A stretch of 42,696 nt of DNA from Thermoplasmata archaeon (GCA_030037955.1 JASHPT010000004.1:1-42696); one strand, 5' to 3'; positions 23,516 through 31,607 are shown, counted from the first letter of the stretch. The notes: generated by a model not told the origin, from the sequence alone. Program-made: numbers and translations.

Positions 23516-24367
23516 GTGCCCGACCCCGCGATGGACACCCCGCTGAGGTCCGAGACGGACGAGACCGAGGAGGCGGCCGAGGAGACGCCCACAGAAGCGA
23601 CCGCGGAGCCGGAGACCTCCGCCGCCCCGGCGCGTCCGCCGCCGCCCACGTTCAAGCCGAGCACGATGATTCTCACCTTCATGTTCCTCGTCGGGATCTT
23701 CATGATCTTCGACACGTCGCTCCGGAACCAGGTCGCCCTGCTGCTGGCCTACGCGCTGGTGCCGCTGTTCGGCTTCAACGGCCACTACGTGCTGCTCACG
23801 ATGTTCCTCGCCGCGGTCCTCGAGATGCTGCTCACCGCGGTCGCGTACAACTATACCACGGACTGGGTCAAGGCGGCCAAGACCGCGAAGTGGTCGGCGG
23901 CGTTCCGCAAGGTGCAGATGGAGGCGCTCCGGTCCGGGAAGAAGGACAAGATGGACGCGCTCAAGGGCCCGCAGCAGGAGCTCACGAAGCTCACGAGCGA
24001 GATGTCGATCAACCAGCTCAAGGGCATGGCGGTCACCTGGTTCCTGGTCATCGCCATCTACACCTGGGTGGGCCTGTTCATCGCCTGCGGCGTGGACGGC
24101 TCGCCGATCTTCCCGGCGCCGCTCTACTGCTCCACGACCTTCAACTCCCTCGGCAACGTCGTCAACCTGGGCGGCACGTCGGTCGACCTGATGCAGAAGC
24201 TCTGGGGCCTCATCCCGCTCTGGTTCCTGATCTTCTCCCTCTACACGATCCCGGCGTCGCTCATCCTCCGGCGGTATCTCAAGCACTACTCGCTCCGGAA
24301 GTACTCCCGCGACGGCGACGGGGTGCCCCCGCTCTCGGAAGCCCCTCCGGCCCGAGGAGCGGCGTGA
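23516..24367 (+). CDS. EMC3/TMCO1-family (DUF106) membrane insertase-like protein
   Basis: A 283-residue membrane protein of the archaeal DUF106 family, relatives of YidC/Oxa1, EMC3 and TMCO1, which insert membrane proteins. After an acidic, Pro-rich N-terminus of about 50 residues come two hydrophobic segments, a charged cytosolic coiled-coil-like hairpin (about 115-165, with KVQMEALRSGKKDKMDALKG) and two or three further helices, the expected arrangement. Its place after secY is conserved in archaea and suggests cooperation with the Sec channel. The GTG at 23516 is two bases after the secY stop; ATG 23531 is an alternative. It overlaps cmk (GTGA). Confidence 0.85.
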   Translation: MPDPAMDTPLRSETDETEEAAEETPTEATAEPETSAAPARPPPPTFKPSTMILTFMFLVGIFMIFDTSLRNQVALLLAYALVPLFGFNGHYVLLTMFLAAVLEMLLTAVAYNYTTDWVKAAKTAKWSAAFRKVQMEALRSGKKDKMDALKGPQQELTKLTSEMSINQLKGMAVTWFLVIAIYTWVGLFIACGVDGSPIFPAPLYCSTTFNSLGNVVNLGGTSVDLMQKLWGLIPLWFLIFSLYTIPASLILRRYLKHYSLRKYSRDGDGVPPLSEAPPARGAA

Positions 24368-24912
24368 TCCTCCCGCTCGTAGCGGTCGGCGGTCCTCCCG
24401 GCAGCGGCAAGACCACCGCGGCCCGACAGGCGTCCGAGATCCTCGGTCTCGAGTATCACTCCGCCGGCGCGCGCTTCCGCGCGCAGGCGGAGGAGCATGA
24501 CATGCCGCTCGACGAGTTCTCCCGGTTTGCGGCGAACCATCCCGAGGTCGACCGCGACCTGGACGAGTACATGCTCGGCCTGGCCCGTCCCGGGCGCCTG
24601 CTGGACGCGCGTCTCGCCGGCCCGCTCGCCCGGCGCGCCGGCCTCGCCGTGCTCTACGTGCTCGTGACGGCCCGGCCCGAGGTCCGGGCGAAGCGCCTCG
24701 CATCCCGGGACCACCTCCCCGTCCCGGCGGCCCGCCGTGCCATGGTCGCCCGCGAGGAGAGCGAGCGGAGCCGGTACCAGGCGCTGTACGGGATCGACCT
24801 CGCGACCGAGCCGGCGGACCTCACGCTGGACAGCTCCGACCTCCCGGCCGCCGAGGTCGTCACCCGGCTCGTTGACTTCATCCGCGGCCGCGGCACGCCA
24901 ATGCCGGCATGA
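24364..24912 (+). CDS. cmk: Cytidylate kinase (archaeal type)
   Basis: A 182-residue P-loop kinase that phosphorylates CMP or dCMP. The Walker A motif GPPGSGKT is at residues 10-17; LGLEYHSAGARFR, the DEFSRFAANHPEVDRDLD stretch and the AREESERSRYQALYGID segment match archaeal Cmk. The GTG start overlaps the preceding stop as GTGA. The cmk-cbf5 pairing is a conserved archaeal arrangement and helps separate it from adenylate kinase, which is absent from its frequent place after secY. Overlaps cbf5 by four bases. Confidence 0.88.
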   Translation: MILPLVAVGGPPGSGKTTAARQASEILGLEYHSAGARFRAQAEEHDMPLDEFSRFAANHPEVDRDLDEYMLGLARPGRLLDARLAGPLARRAGLAVLYVLVTARPEVRAKRLASRDHLPVPAARRAMVAREESERSRYQALYGIDLATEPADLTLDSSDLPAAEVVTRLVDFIRGRGTPMPA

Positions 24913-25883
24913 CCGAGGCCGGGCCGAGTGCTGCGCTGCCACCGGAGGTCGTCGCCCGGATCCACGAGGGCGCCTTCCTGCTCGTCGACAAGCCCCGGGG
25001 CCCGACCTCGCATCAGGTCACGGCCTGGGTCCGGGACCTGGTCGGCGTCGACCGGGCCGGCCACGCCGGAACCCTCGACCCCCACGTCTCCGGCCTGCTC
25101 TGGGTCGGCGTGGGCCCGGCGCTCAAGCTCCTACCGCTCCTCCTCGACTTTCCGAAGCGGTACGTTGGGGTGATCGACCTGCACGGGCCGGTCGCCGCCG
25201 CCGACCTCGCCGTCGTCCTCGAGGAGTTCCAGGGGCAGATCTACCAGACGCCCCCGGTCCGCTCGGCCGTCCGCCGGGAACGCCGGGTCCGCACCATCTA
25301 TCGCCTGGTGCTCCTCGAACGGGCGGGGCCCCACCTGCTGGTCGATGTCACCTGTGAGTCCGGCACGTACATCCGCTCGCTCGCCGTCGACCTCGGAGAA
25401 GCGCTGGGCGTGGGAGCGCATCTCGCGGAGTTGCGGCGGATCGGCACGGGGCCGTTCCGGGAGGACCGCTCGGTCTCTCTCCACGGGCTCGCGGACGCCG
25501 TGGCGGCCGCCCAGGCGGGAGACGGAGGGGCGCTCGTCGCGCTCCTCCACCCGATCGAGGAGGTCCGACGCGAGTTCCCGCAGGTCGTCCTGAAACCCGG
25601 GGCCGCCGCGGCGGTGGCTCATGGGGCGGGGGTCGCCCGCGGAGGAATCCGGTCCGTCTCCCGGCCGTTCGGGGAGGGAGCCCACGTCATCCTCGTCTCG
25701 ACGGAGGGCCGGTTCCTGGGCCTGGGGACCGCGGCCGTGGCCTCGGACCGGTTCTCGAGCCGGCCCCGCGGCTGGGTGATCGAGACCCGGCGGGTGATGG
25801 TGGACCCCTCGGACTTCGAGCGGCTGTGGGATCCCGAGCGGCCGCCCGGCCCGGCCCGCGGACCCGCTACGGCGTCCCGCTGA
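24909..25883 (+). CDS. cbf5: tRNA/rRNA pseudouridine synthase Cbf5 (dyskerin homologue)
   Basis: A 324-residue TruB-family enzyme, the catalytic subunit of archaeal H/ACA ribonucleoproteins and able to make pseudouridine 55 in tRNA. The N-terminal FLLVDKPRGPTSHQV, the catalytic motif HAGTLDPHVSGLL with Asp57, the YQTPPVRSAVRR stretch and CESGTYIRSLAVDLGE are all present. Residues from about 225 to 305 form a C-terminal PUA domain (LKPGAAAAVAHGAGV onward). Last gene of the secY group; its last 17 bases overlap the convergent RAM-domain gene. Confidence 0.95.
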   Translation: MTEAGPSAALPPEVVARIHEGAFLLVDKPRGPTSHQVTAWVRDLVGVDRAGHAGTLDPHVSGLLWVGVGPALKLLPLLLDFPKRYVGVIDLHGPVAAADLAVVLEEFQGQIYQTPPVRSAVRRERRVRTIYRLVLLERAGPHLLVDVTCESGTYIRSLAVDLGEALGVGAHLAELRRIGTGPFREDRSVSLHGLADAVAAAQAGDGGALVALLHPIEEVRREFPQVVLKPGAAAAVAHGAGVARGGIRSVSRPFGEGAHVILVSTEGRFLGLGTAAVASDRFSSRPRGWVIETRRVMVDPSDFERLWDPERPPGPARGPATASR

Positions 25884-26127
25884 CGGCGACGAGCGTCTCG
25901 GTGCTCTTGACGCCCGGGACCTTCCGGATCCGGTGGATGACCACGTCCAGGGCCTCGTTGATGTGCGGCGCCTGGATCTTCACGATCAGGTCGAAGGGAC
26001 CGGTGACGGCCTCGACCTCCGCGACATGCGGGATCGCCCGCAGTCGGCGTATGACGTCCTCGAGCTGGCTCACGTCCGTCTCGGCAAGGAGGTAGAGCGT
26101 CTCCATCGGGGCAGAGGCGTCGGCCAC
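25867..26127 (-). CDS. Stand-alone Lrp/AsnC RAM-domain protein
   Basis: An 86-residue protein made only of the Lrp/AsnC effector-binding (RAM) domain: METLYLLAETD, IPHVAEVEAVTGPFDLIVKIQA in two adjacent strands, and IRKVPGVKSTETLV. There is no helix-turn-helix. Such proteins form dimers or higher rings and may sense amino acids or modulate full-length Lrp proteins; that role is inferred. The GTG at 26127 follows a GGGGGGAG; ATG 26106 would give 79 residues starting exactly at the domain and fits a GTTACCTT element near 26145 better. It converges on cbf5 with a 17-nt overlap and is divergent from cysS. Confidence 0.82.
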   Translation of the reverse strand: MADASAPMETLYLLAETDVSQLEDVIRRLRAIPHVAEVEAVTGPFDLIVKIQAPHINEALDVVIHRIRKVPGVKSTETLVAVSGTP

Positions 26128-26179
26128 GGGGCTCCCCCCTCTTGAAGGTAACCCGCTGGCGGCGGTCGACTGGACCCCC

Positions 26180-26186
26180 TATAACC
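26180..26186 (+). promoter_or_regulatory. TATA box of cysS
   Basis: CTATAAC within CCCCTATAACCCCC lies about 40 nt before the cysS ATG at 26223, predicting a leader of about 15 nt. It supports 26223 as start over the longer open frame beginning at 26142. Confidence 0.65.
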
Positions 26187-26222
26187 CCCGCTCCCTCGGC
26201 CCCCCGGGGGCACCGCGTCGAC

Positions 26223-27461
26223 ATGCCGCTCGTCGTTCGGGACTCGCTCAGCGGTTCGGCGCGCACCCTGGGGCCGGACCCGGACGGCCGGCCGCTGACG
26301 ATCTACGTCTGCGGGCCGACGATCTACGCCCACGCGCATGTCGGCCACGGGCGGACCTACCTCTACTTCGACCTGCTCCGCCGGTACCTCCGTGACCGCG
26401 GAATTCCGGTCCGGCACGTGATGAACATCACCGACTACGAGGACAAGATCACCCAGCGTGCCGGGGAGCTGGGCCTCACCTGGCGGGCCCTGGCCCGGCG
26501 GGAGGAGAAGGACTTCCTCTCGGACTTTCGGCGCCTGGGGTTGCTGCCCCCGCACGTCACGCCTCGGGCCAGCGCGTTCGTCCACGAAATGCTCGGATAC
26601 GCCGAGGCGCTGGTCCGCACCGGCCGGACCCGCTGGGATGGGGACGAACTCTACTTCGAGCCATCCCCGGAGTCGGATGCGCACAACTTCCCCGTCGGAG
26701 AGCAGCTCTCCCAGCATGCCGTCCCCGAACCGAACCTGCCACCGCCTGGGAGCGACCCGCGGGCGCGACGGGTGCTGCTCTTCCGCCGGCAGAAGCCTCC
26801 CGCCGCCAGCTGGCCCTCTCCCTGGGGCCCCGGGGCACCCGGCTGGACGCTCGAGTGCTATGCCATGACGCAACGGTACCTCGGCCTCCCCGTCGACCTG
26901 CACGGCGGAGGCGCGGACCTGATCTTTCCCCACCACTACTCCGAGAATGCGGTCTCACTCGAACTCGACCACCGGCTCTTCGCCCGGACGTTCCTCTACA
27001 CCGGCTTCGTCACCCAGCAGGGCCGAAAGATGTCGAAGTCCAAGGGGAATCTCGTGGCTCTGAGCGACGCGCTCCGACGATACGGCGCCTCGGGACTTCG
27101 ATGGTACCTGCTCACGCCCCGGTACAATGCCCGGCTGGAGTGGAGCGAAGAGGCCGCGGGTCGCGCCCGGACGGAGTACGAGACCGTCCGCGACCGGATC
27201 GCGTCGACGATCCGGCCCGGCCGGGGAGGCTCGCTCCGGGTCACCGAGCTCTCGGAGACGCTCGACCGGATGCTGGTGCACCTGGAGGACGGCTTCGGCG
27301 TGGACGGCGTGCTCGACGAGCTCCGCCACTGGGCCGACCGCATCGGCCGAGCCGACTCCGCCCGCTTCGAACGCGGAGGAGTTCCGGCCGCCCGTCGGCA
27401 CTACCAGCGCATCGAGCGGCTGCTCGGGCTCCGGCTCATATCCCGCGCCGGTCCAGGATGA
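26223..27461 (+). CDS. cysS: Cysteinyl-tRNA synthetase (compact)
   Basis: A 412-residue class I synthetase charging tRNA-Cys. The zinc site seems complete: Cys in YVCGPT, Cys in TLECYAM, and His and Glu in FPHHYSEN. The HIGH-equivalent HAHVGH is at 37-42 and KMSKS at 269-273. SPWGPGAPGW resembles both CysRS and the related MshC ligase, but mycothiol synthesis is not expected in archaea, so CysRS is preferred. Only about 140 residues follow KMSKS, so the C-terminal anticodon-binding part is shorter than in E. coli CysRS (461 residues). The start fits the TATA box. The last 26 bases overlap the convergent thiolase. Confidence 0.9.
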   Translation: MPLVVRDSLSGSARTLGPDPDGRPLTIYVCGPTIYAHAHVGHGRTYLYFDLLRRYLRDRGIPVRHVMNITDYEDKITQRAGELGLTWRALARREEKDFLSDFRRLGLLPPHVTPRASAFVHEMLGYAEALVRTGRTRWDGDELYFEPSPESDAHNFPVGEQLSQHAVPEPNLPPPGSDPRARRVLLFRRQKPPAASWPSPWGPGAPGWTLECYAMTQRYLGLPVDLHGGGADLIFPHHYSENAVSLELDHRLFARTFLYTGFVTQQGRKMSKSKGNLVALSDALRRYGASGLRWYLLTPRYNARLEWSEEAAGRARTEYETVRDRIASTIRPGRGGSLRVTELSETLDRMLVHLEDGFGVDGVLDELRHWADRIGRADSARFERGGVPAARRHYQRIERLLGLRLISRAGPG

Positions 27462-28653
27462 GACTGAGCCCGTTCCCGCCGCCCATGCACAGCGTCGCGA
27501 GGCCGAGCTGCCCCCCGGACTCGAGGAGCCCGTAGAGCAGCGTGACCACGATGCGGGCCCCGCTGGCCCCGATCGGGTGACCGAGCGCCACCGCGCCGCC
27601 CTTCGGATTGAACTGCTGCTCCGTGAATCCGAACGTCCGCTGGACCGCGATCGACGCCGAACTGAACGCTTCGTTGTGCTCGACCCGGTCGAAGTCCGCC
27701 GGGGTAAGGCCCGTCCGGGACAGATGGAGCTTGACCGTCGGAATCGGGGACTCCATGACGTCCTCCGGCGCGACCCCGCTCACCGCATACGAGTGGATCC
27801 ACGCCAGCGGCTTGAGTCCGTGTCGCTGGATCGCGGGCTCCCCCGCGAGCACGAGGGCCGCGGCCCCGTCCGAAAGCTGGGAGGAGTTCCCGGCGGTCAG
27901 CACCCCGTCGGGCCGGAAGGCGGGCTTGAGCTTGGCCAGGGATTCGCCCGTGGAATCGGCGCGGATGCCCTCGTCGTTCTCCAGCCCCTTGCCGGTGACG
28001 GTGCGGTCGGGCGGAACGGGAACGATCTCGGGATGGAAGCGGCCCGTCCGAGTCGCCTCGGCGGCCAGACGATGGCTGCGGGCGGCGAAGGTGTCGACCT
28101 CGGTTCGAGTCAGGTGAAAATGCTGAGCCACCCGCTCACCGGTCACACCCATGTGGTCGTGGTCTCCGTACGCGTCGAGCAACGAATCTCGAAGGACCGC
28201 GTCCTCGTGCACCAGCGACCCGTATCGGTGGCCCTCCCGGATCCGACTCGGCGCAAGGAACGGAGCGGAGTCCATGCTCTCCATTCCTCCCGCCACCACC
28301 AGGTCGAAGTCGCCGGCACGAATCTCGGCGGCCCCCAGGGTGATGGCCTTCATGCCGGAACCGCAGACCTTGTTGATCGTCACCGCTCCGGAGGTCGCGG
28401 GGATCTTCGCACCGAGCAGCACCTGACGAGCCGGGTTCTGGCCGGTTCCGGCCTGGATACAGTGACCGAACAGCACCTCCGGAACGTCGGCGGGGGCCAG
28501 ATGCGCCCGCTCCAGGGCAGCTTCGACGGCGATCGTCCCCAGGGTGACGGCGGGGGTTTGCCGCAGGTTCCCGCCGAATTTTCCGATCGGCGTCCGAACG
28601 GCGCTGACGATGCCAATTCGAGGGCTCAACGGCGGCGGAGCGCCGGAGCTCAC
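27436..28653 (-). CDS. Acetyl-CoA C-acetyltransferase (thiolase)
   Basis: A 405-residue thiolase family II enzyme, which joins two acetyl-CoA or cleaves 3-ketoacyl-CoA. The nucleophilic cysteine is Cys97 in NKVCGSG; the C-terminal catalytic motifs HNEAF, GGAVALGHPIGASGAR and the second cysteine in LCMGGG are all present. The complete active site and CxGGG suggest a real thiolase rather than the SCP2-type thiolase usually coupled to HMG-CoA synthase in archaea. Whether it acts in degradation or biosynthesis is not shown. It lies two bases downstream of pcn on the same strand. Confidence 0.92.
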   Translation of the reverse strand: MSSGAPPPLSPRIGIVSAVRTPIGKFGGNLRQTPAVTLGTIAVEAALERAHLAPADVPEVLFGHCIQAGTGQNPARQVLLGAKIPATSGAVTINKVCGSGMKAITLGAAEIRAGDFDLVVAGGMESMDSAPFLAPSRIREGHRYGSLVHEDAVLRDSLLDAYGDHDHMGVTGERVAQHFHLTRTEVDTFAARSHRLAAEATRTGRFHPEIVPVPPDRTVTGKGLENDEGIRADSTGESLAKLKPAFRPDGVLTAGNSSQLSDGAAALVLAGEPAIQRHGLKPLAWIHSYAVSGVAPEDVMESPIPTVKLHLSRTGLTPADFDRVEHNEAFSSASIAVQRTFGFTEQQFNPKGGAVALGHPIGASGARIVVTLLYGLLESGGQLGLATLCMGGGNGLSLILDRRGI

Positions 28654-28655
28654 GG

Positions 28656-29393
28656 TTAGTCCTCTTCGACCCGGGGCGCGAGGAGGAAGGAACCGTCACC
28701 CTTGCCTCCGGCGACCTTGAACTCGATCTTGAGCGGATACTCGTTCCCGACGTGCAGCGTGACGACCTCGTCCGAGCTGATCGACTTCACCATGTTCGAG
28801 AAGAAATCGAGCGGATACATGCTCTTGACCGTCTCTTTGGCCGAGAGCTCCGGCAGCGCGTCCTTCGGGATCTTGAGGTCGACCCGGTCCGTCTCGCCCT
28901 CCGAGTGCATCGTGAAGTGGTCCGCGCTCAGTTCGAGCGTGACGTGGTCCGATACGCTCTCGCTGCCCCGAATGCCTTGGCGGAGTTCCTCGGTGTTGAC
29001 CTTCACGGTCCCCGGGGGGTTGACGTTCGGCACCTTGGGGTCCGTGATGCCCGCTGGGTCGACCACGCCCATGTGCCGGGTCAGTTTCCCGACGCTGACG
29101 ACGAGCTTGCTCTTCCCTCCGTCATACTGGAGGTCCAGCACATCGCCCGGCTTGCTCAGACGGAGAACCTCCTTGACCTTCTCGATGTCCAGGCCGATGT
29201 CCGTCGCTTCCCCGGTGAACTCCTCGAAGGCGGTCCGGTTGAGGTGGAGTACGAGCATCGCGACGTGCGAGGGGTCGACCGCCTTGACATCGATGCCGTC
29301 CTTGGAGACGCTCAGCTTGACCTCGGAGACGAGGGTCGAGATCACCTCGACGACCTCGCGGAGCACCTCCATCTTGACCTTCGCCTTGAACAT
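28656..29393 (-). CDS. pcn: DNA polymerase sliding clamp (PCNA)
   Basis: A 245-residue PCNA, normal length, which trimerises into the ring that tethers DNA polymerase, FEN1 and ligase. Recognisable are the start MFKAKVKMEVLREVVE, VKAVDPSHVAMLVLHL near residues 37-52, the interdomain region and the ending FLLAPRVEE. One copy is seen here. Its promoter lies just upstream; the downstream thiolase probably shares the transcript. Confidence 0.97.
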   Translation of the reverse strand: MFKAKVKMEVLREVVEVISTLVSEVKLSVSKDGIDVKAVDPSHVAMLVLHLNRTAFEEFTGEATDIGLDIEKVKEVLRLSKPGDVLDLQYDGGKSKLVVSVGKLTRHMGVVDPAGITDPKVPNVNPPGTVKVNTEELRQGIRGSESVSDHVTLELSADHFTMHSEGETDRVDLKIPKDALPELSAKETVKSMYPLDFFSNMVKSISSDEVVTLHVGNEYPLKIEFKVAGGKGDGSFLLAPRVEED

Positions 29394-29425
29394 CGGAAAC
29401 CCTGCGCGCGCCGAGAATGGGCTCG

Positions 29426-29435
29426 ATAATTAAGG
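29426..29435 (-). promoter_or_regulatory. TATA box of pcn
   Basis: On the minus strand CCTTAATTATCG gives an AT-rich TATA element centred about 37 nt before the pcn ATG at 29393, so the transcript would have a leader of roughly 10 nt. Confidence 0.65.
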
Positions 29436-29526
29436 TTGTGCCGAGGCGCGTCCTCGGCGGAGAATGGGGGGGTCTCCGGGCTCGCGGAGGAATGCTCTTG
29501 CCCTGCGCCTACTAGCCCCGGGCGAC

Positions 29527-30288
29527 ATGACCGAGCTCGCCTACCTGGCGGACGAGGCCTCCGCATACACACGGGAGTTCACGGCCACGGTGGTCGCCCT
29601 GCCCCCCGGTGGGGTCGTGCTCGATCGCACGTACTTCTACCCGGTCGGTGGGGGACAGCAGGCGGACCACGGAACTCTCGGCCGGCCCGGTGAGCCTCGC
29701 TACTCGGTGGTCGACGTGACGAAGTCCGGGAGCTCCGCCGTCCACCGTCTGCGGAAGCCGCCGGGCCCGGCGCCCCCGGTCCTTCAGGTGGGCCAGGAGG
29801 TCGCCGGCAGTCTCGACTGGGAACGACGGCATCGGCACATGCGCCTCCACACGGGCCAACACCTGTTGAGCGCCCTGGTCTTCCAGCGGACGGGCGTCCG
29901 TACGCGCGAGGCAACGATGTCCGGCAGCAGCGGGATCGTGGACCTGGAGGGCCCCTTGCCCCCCGGACTACCGGTCGACGTGCTCGCGGAGGCGACCAAC
30001 GCACTCCTCCGAGAAGACCGCCGTGTCTCGATCCGTCATGTCTCGCGGCAGGAGTGGGAGCAGCATCCCACAGCGCGGTCGGGATTGGTTCCGTTGCCCC
30101 GACACGTCGATCCGGTGCGCATTATCGACATCGAGGGCATCGACGCCTGCCCGTGTGGGGGGACCCATGTCCGCGCCACCGGCGAAGTGGGAGCGGTCGC
30201 GCTCGACCCGCCAGTCCCGTTATCGCTCGGGGCGGTCCGGCTCCCGTTCAGGCTGTCGGATGGCGCGTCGCCCAGTCGTCCCGGGTGA
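29527..30288 (+). CDS. alaX: Alanyl-tRNA editing protein AlaX
   Basis: A 253-residue stand-alone editing domain related to the AlaRS editing domain and able to hydrolyse mischarged Ser- or Gly-tRNA-Ala. Zinc ligands are visible in the two canonical motifs: HTGQH (His108, His112) and CGGTH (Cys210, His214). The N-terminal YPVGGGQQADHG is the expected strand before the editing domain. The ATG at 29527 starts the domain cleanly; the open frame extends to 29464 without homology. No strong TATA is seen. The last 41 bases overlap the convergent acetyltransferase gene. Confidence 0.9.
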   Translation: MTELAYLADEASAYTREFTATVVALPPGGVVLDRTYFYPVGGGQQADHGTLGRPGEPRYSVVDVTKSGSSAVHRLRKPPGPAPPVLQVGQEVAGSLDWERRHRHMRLHTGQHLLSALVFQRTGVRTREATMSGSSGIVDLEGPLPPGLPVDVLAEATNALLREDRRVSIRHVSRQEWEQHPTARSGLVPLPRHVDPVRIIDIEGIDACPCGGTHVRATGEVGAVALDPPVPLSLGAVRLPFRLSDGASPSRPG

Positions 30289-30817
30289 CCCCGTACACCG
30301 CGATGTCGTGCCACCGGGCGTGGTGAAAGAGGGCCGAGCGCAGCACCCCCTCGCGCTGGAACCCTACGCGCTCCAGGAGAAGCAGGGACGGTCGGTTCTC
30401 GACATCGACGGTGGCTCCGATCCGGGGGAACGGCGTGGTGGCGAAGAGATGGCGGACCAGCAGGGTCACGGCCTCGGTGGCGTACCCTTTCCGACGGGCG
30501 CGGCGGTCCCCGATGACGTACCAGACATCGACGGTCTCCAGCACGGGGTGGGGAACGTAGTGCCCCACGACACCGATCGGCGCATCGCCGTCCCGGAGGG
30601 CCACGACAAACCGCGGCGCGAGGGAGGTCGGGTCGCCGGGCGCCTCCCGAACCGACCGCTCGAACTCCTCGTACGTGTCGACGCTGAAGCGGTCGTACGG
30701 CGCCACGATCTCGGGGTCATTGTACCACGTGAACACTCGACGGGCGTCCTCCGAGGACGCCGGGCGGAGAAGGATCCGGGGGCCCTCTAGCGCAGGGCCG
30801 GTCTCGGCGACGATCAC
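30248..30817 (-). CDS. GNAT acetyltransferase, RimJ/RimL-like
   Basis: A 189-residue N-acetyltransferase. The order is typical of RimJ/RimL: RILLRPASSEDARRVFTWYNDPE at the N-terminus, the acetyl-CoA pyrophosphate loop DRRARRKGYATEA, then ENRPSLLLLERVGFQREGVLR. The acceptor is not evident; protein N-termini or small amines are both possible. The GTG at 30817 overlaps the stop of the winged-helix gene (GTGA) and is preceded by GGGGGT. Third gene of a compact minus-strand operon. Confidence 0.85.
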   Translation of the reverse strand: MIVAETGPALEGPRILLRPASSEDARRVFTWYNDPEIVAPYDRFSVDTYEEFERSVREAPGDPTSLAPRFVVALRDGDAPIGVVGHYVPHPVLETVDVWYVIGDRRARRKGYATEAVTLLVRHLFATTPFPRIGATVDVENRPSLLLLERVGFQREGVLRSALFHHARWHDIAVYGVTRDDWATRHPTA

Positions 30818-31269
30818 TCCGCAGACCCCCGAGGAGTCGACCTCTCCTTTCGTCGTCCCGTGGTCTTCCGGCCCGGGGCCGGAGTGGATCCACTCGGGGT
30901 CGCCGGTGCCGAGGACCCCGTCAGCACCGCGGCTGGCGCGGGGGGCGGCGAGGGAGGTGGGGTCGGTGGCGCGGGTCCGGAGTTGTTCCCGAACAGGTCG
31001 AGAGCCTTCCGGTAGCCGTTGGGCGTCAGCGAATAGACGAGCTTGGGCTCGCTGAACCCGATGACGTACTGGACCCGGCGGTAGATCCATCGACCGTTCT
31101 CGAGCTGCCGAAGGGCGCCCTTCAGGAGGCCGGCTTCCAGCTCGGAAAAGGACCGGTAGATCCCGAACTCCGTGGTGTGGGCGTCCGCCTCAAAACGGAC
31201 CTGATGGCCGCGGTACGTCAGAAGATGGCGGAGGAGGGATTGCTCAAGGGTGTCGAGTTCCTCCCCCAT
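30814..31269 (-). CDS. Winged-helix-like protein with Pro-rich linker and basic tail
   Basis: A 151-residue protein of unknown family. Residues 1-95 read as a winged helix-turn-helix: LEQSLLRHLLTYRGHQ, ELEAGLLKGALRQLE, and the typical wing ending LVYSLTPNGYRKAL. A Pro/Ala-rich linker (about 97-133) follows and then a basic tail GRKTTGRRKERS. It may be a DNA-binding regulator of its own operon; that is inferred. It starts 24 nt after the small upstream gene and overlaps the GNAT gene. Confidence 0.65.
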   Translation of the reverse strand: MGEELDTLEQSLLRHLLTYRGHQVRFEADAHTTEFGIYRSFSELEAGLLKGALRQLENGRWIYRRVQYVIGFSEPKLVYSLTPNGYRKALDLFGNNSGPAPPTPPPSPPPAPAAVLTGSSAPATPSGSTPAPGRKTTGRRKERSTPRGSAE

Positions 31270-31293
31270 CGGGTTCGCTCTGCCTCCGGCACA

Positions 31294-31518
31294 TCAGGCG
31301 ATGGTCGTGACCTCATAGTTGACGCCGAGCCCTTTGAGACGGCCGTGCATCGTTGTGACCAGGTCGAGCACGTCGTCGATCGTAGGTTGCTTGCTCCACT
31401 TGAACACGAAATCGTGGATGCCCATCGACTCTTCGAACTTCAGGTCCCGCATCACGCGGAGGACGTCCCGGGGCGTCGACCCCTCGGACTGGAATATCAT
31501 CCGAACGTAGGTTCGCAT
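31294..31518 (-). CDS. Small conserved-looking hypothetical protein
   Basis: A 74-residue protein with balanced charge and well-formed strands and helices (MRTYVRMIFQSEG, PRDVLRVMRDLKFEES, HDFVFKWSK, IDDVLDLVTTMHGRLKGLG, NYEVTTIA), suggesting a beta-alpha-beta-beta-alpha-beta ferredoxin-like fold. I do not recognise it. Codon use matches neighbouring genes. First gene of the operon with the winged-helix and GNAT genes, and divergent from the epimerase; the TATA at 31571-31579 is near-palindromic and could serve both directions. Confidence 0.65.
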   Translation of the reverse strand: MRTYVRMIFQSEGSTPRDVLRVMRDLKFEESMGIHDFVFKWSKQPTIDDVLDLVTTMHGRLKGLGVNYEVTTIA

Positions 31519-31570
31519 AGGCTGATTCCCCGGGAGAAAACGGGATTACGAGCGAGCTAGGCGGCTGTTC

Positions 31571-31579
31571 TGATATATA
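31571..31579 (+). promoter_or_regulatory. TATA box and Shine-Dalgarno of the epimerase gene
   Basis: TGATATATA lies 33 nt before the GTG at 31608. An AGGAGG at 31595-31600 gives an unusually perfect ribosome-binding site 7 nt before the GTG, which decides this start. ATATAT is self-complementary, so it might also serve the divergent small gene starting at 31518. Confidence 0.7.
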
Positions 31580-31607
31580 GGATTCTGTAAGTCGTAGGAG
31601 GAGCTCT

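Noticed and set aside
26223-27461. MshC (mycothiol ligase) as alternative to CysRS
   Set aside because: The SPWGPG motif is shared by both, but KMSKS, the zinc ligands and archaeal context favour CysRS, and no mycothiol genes are present.
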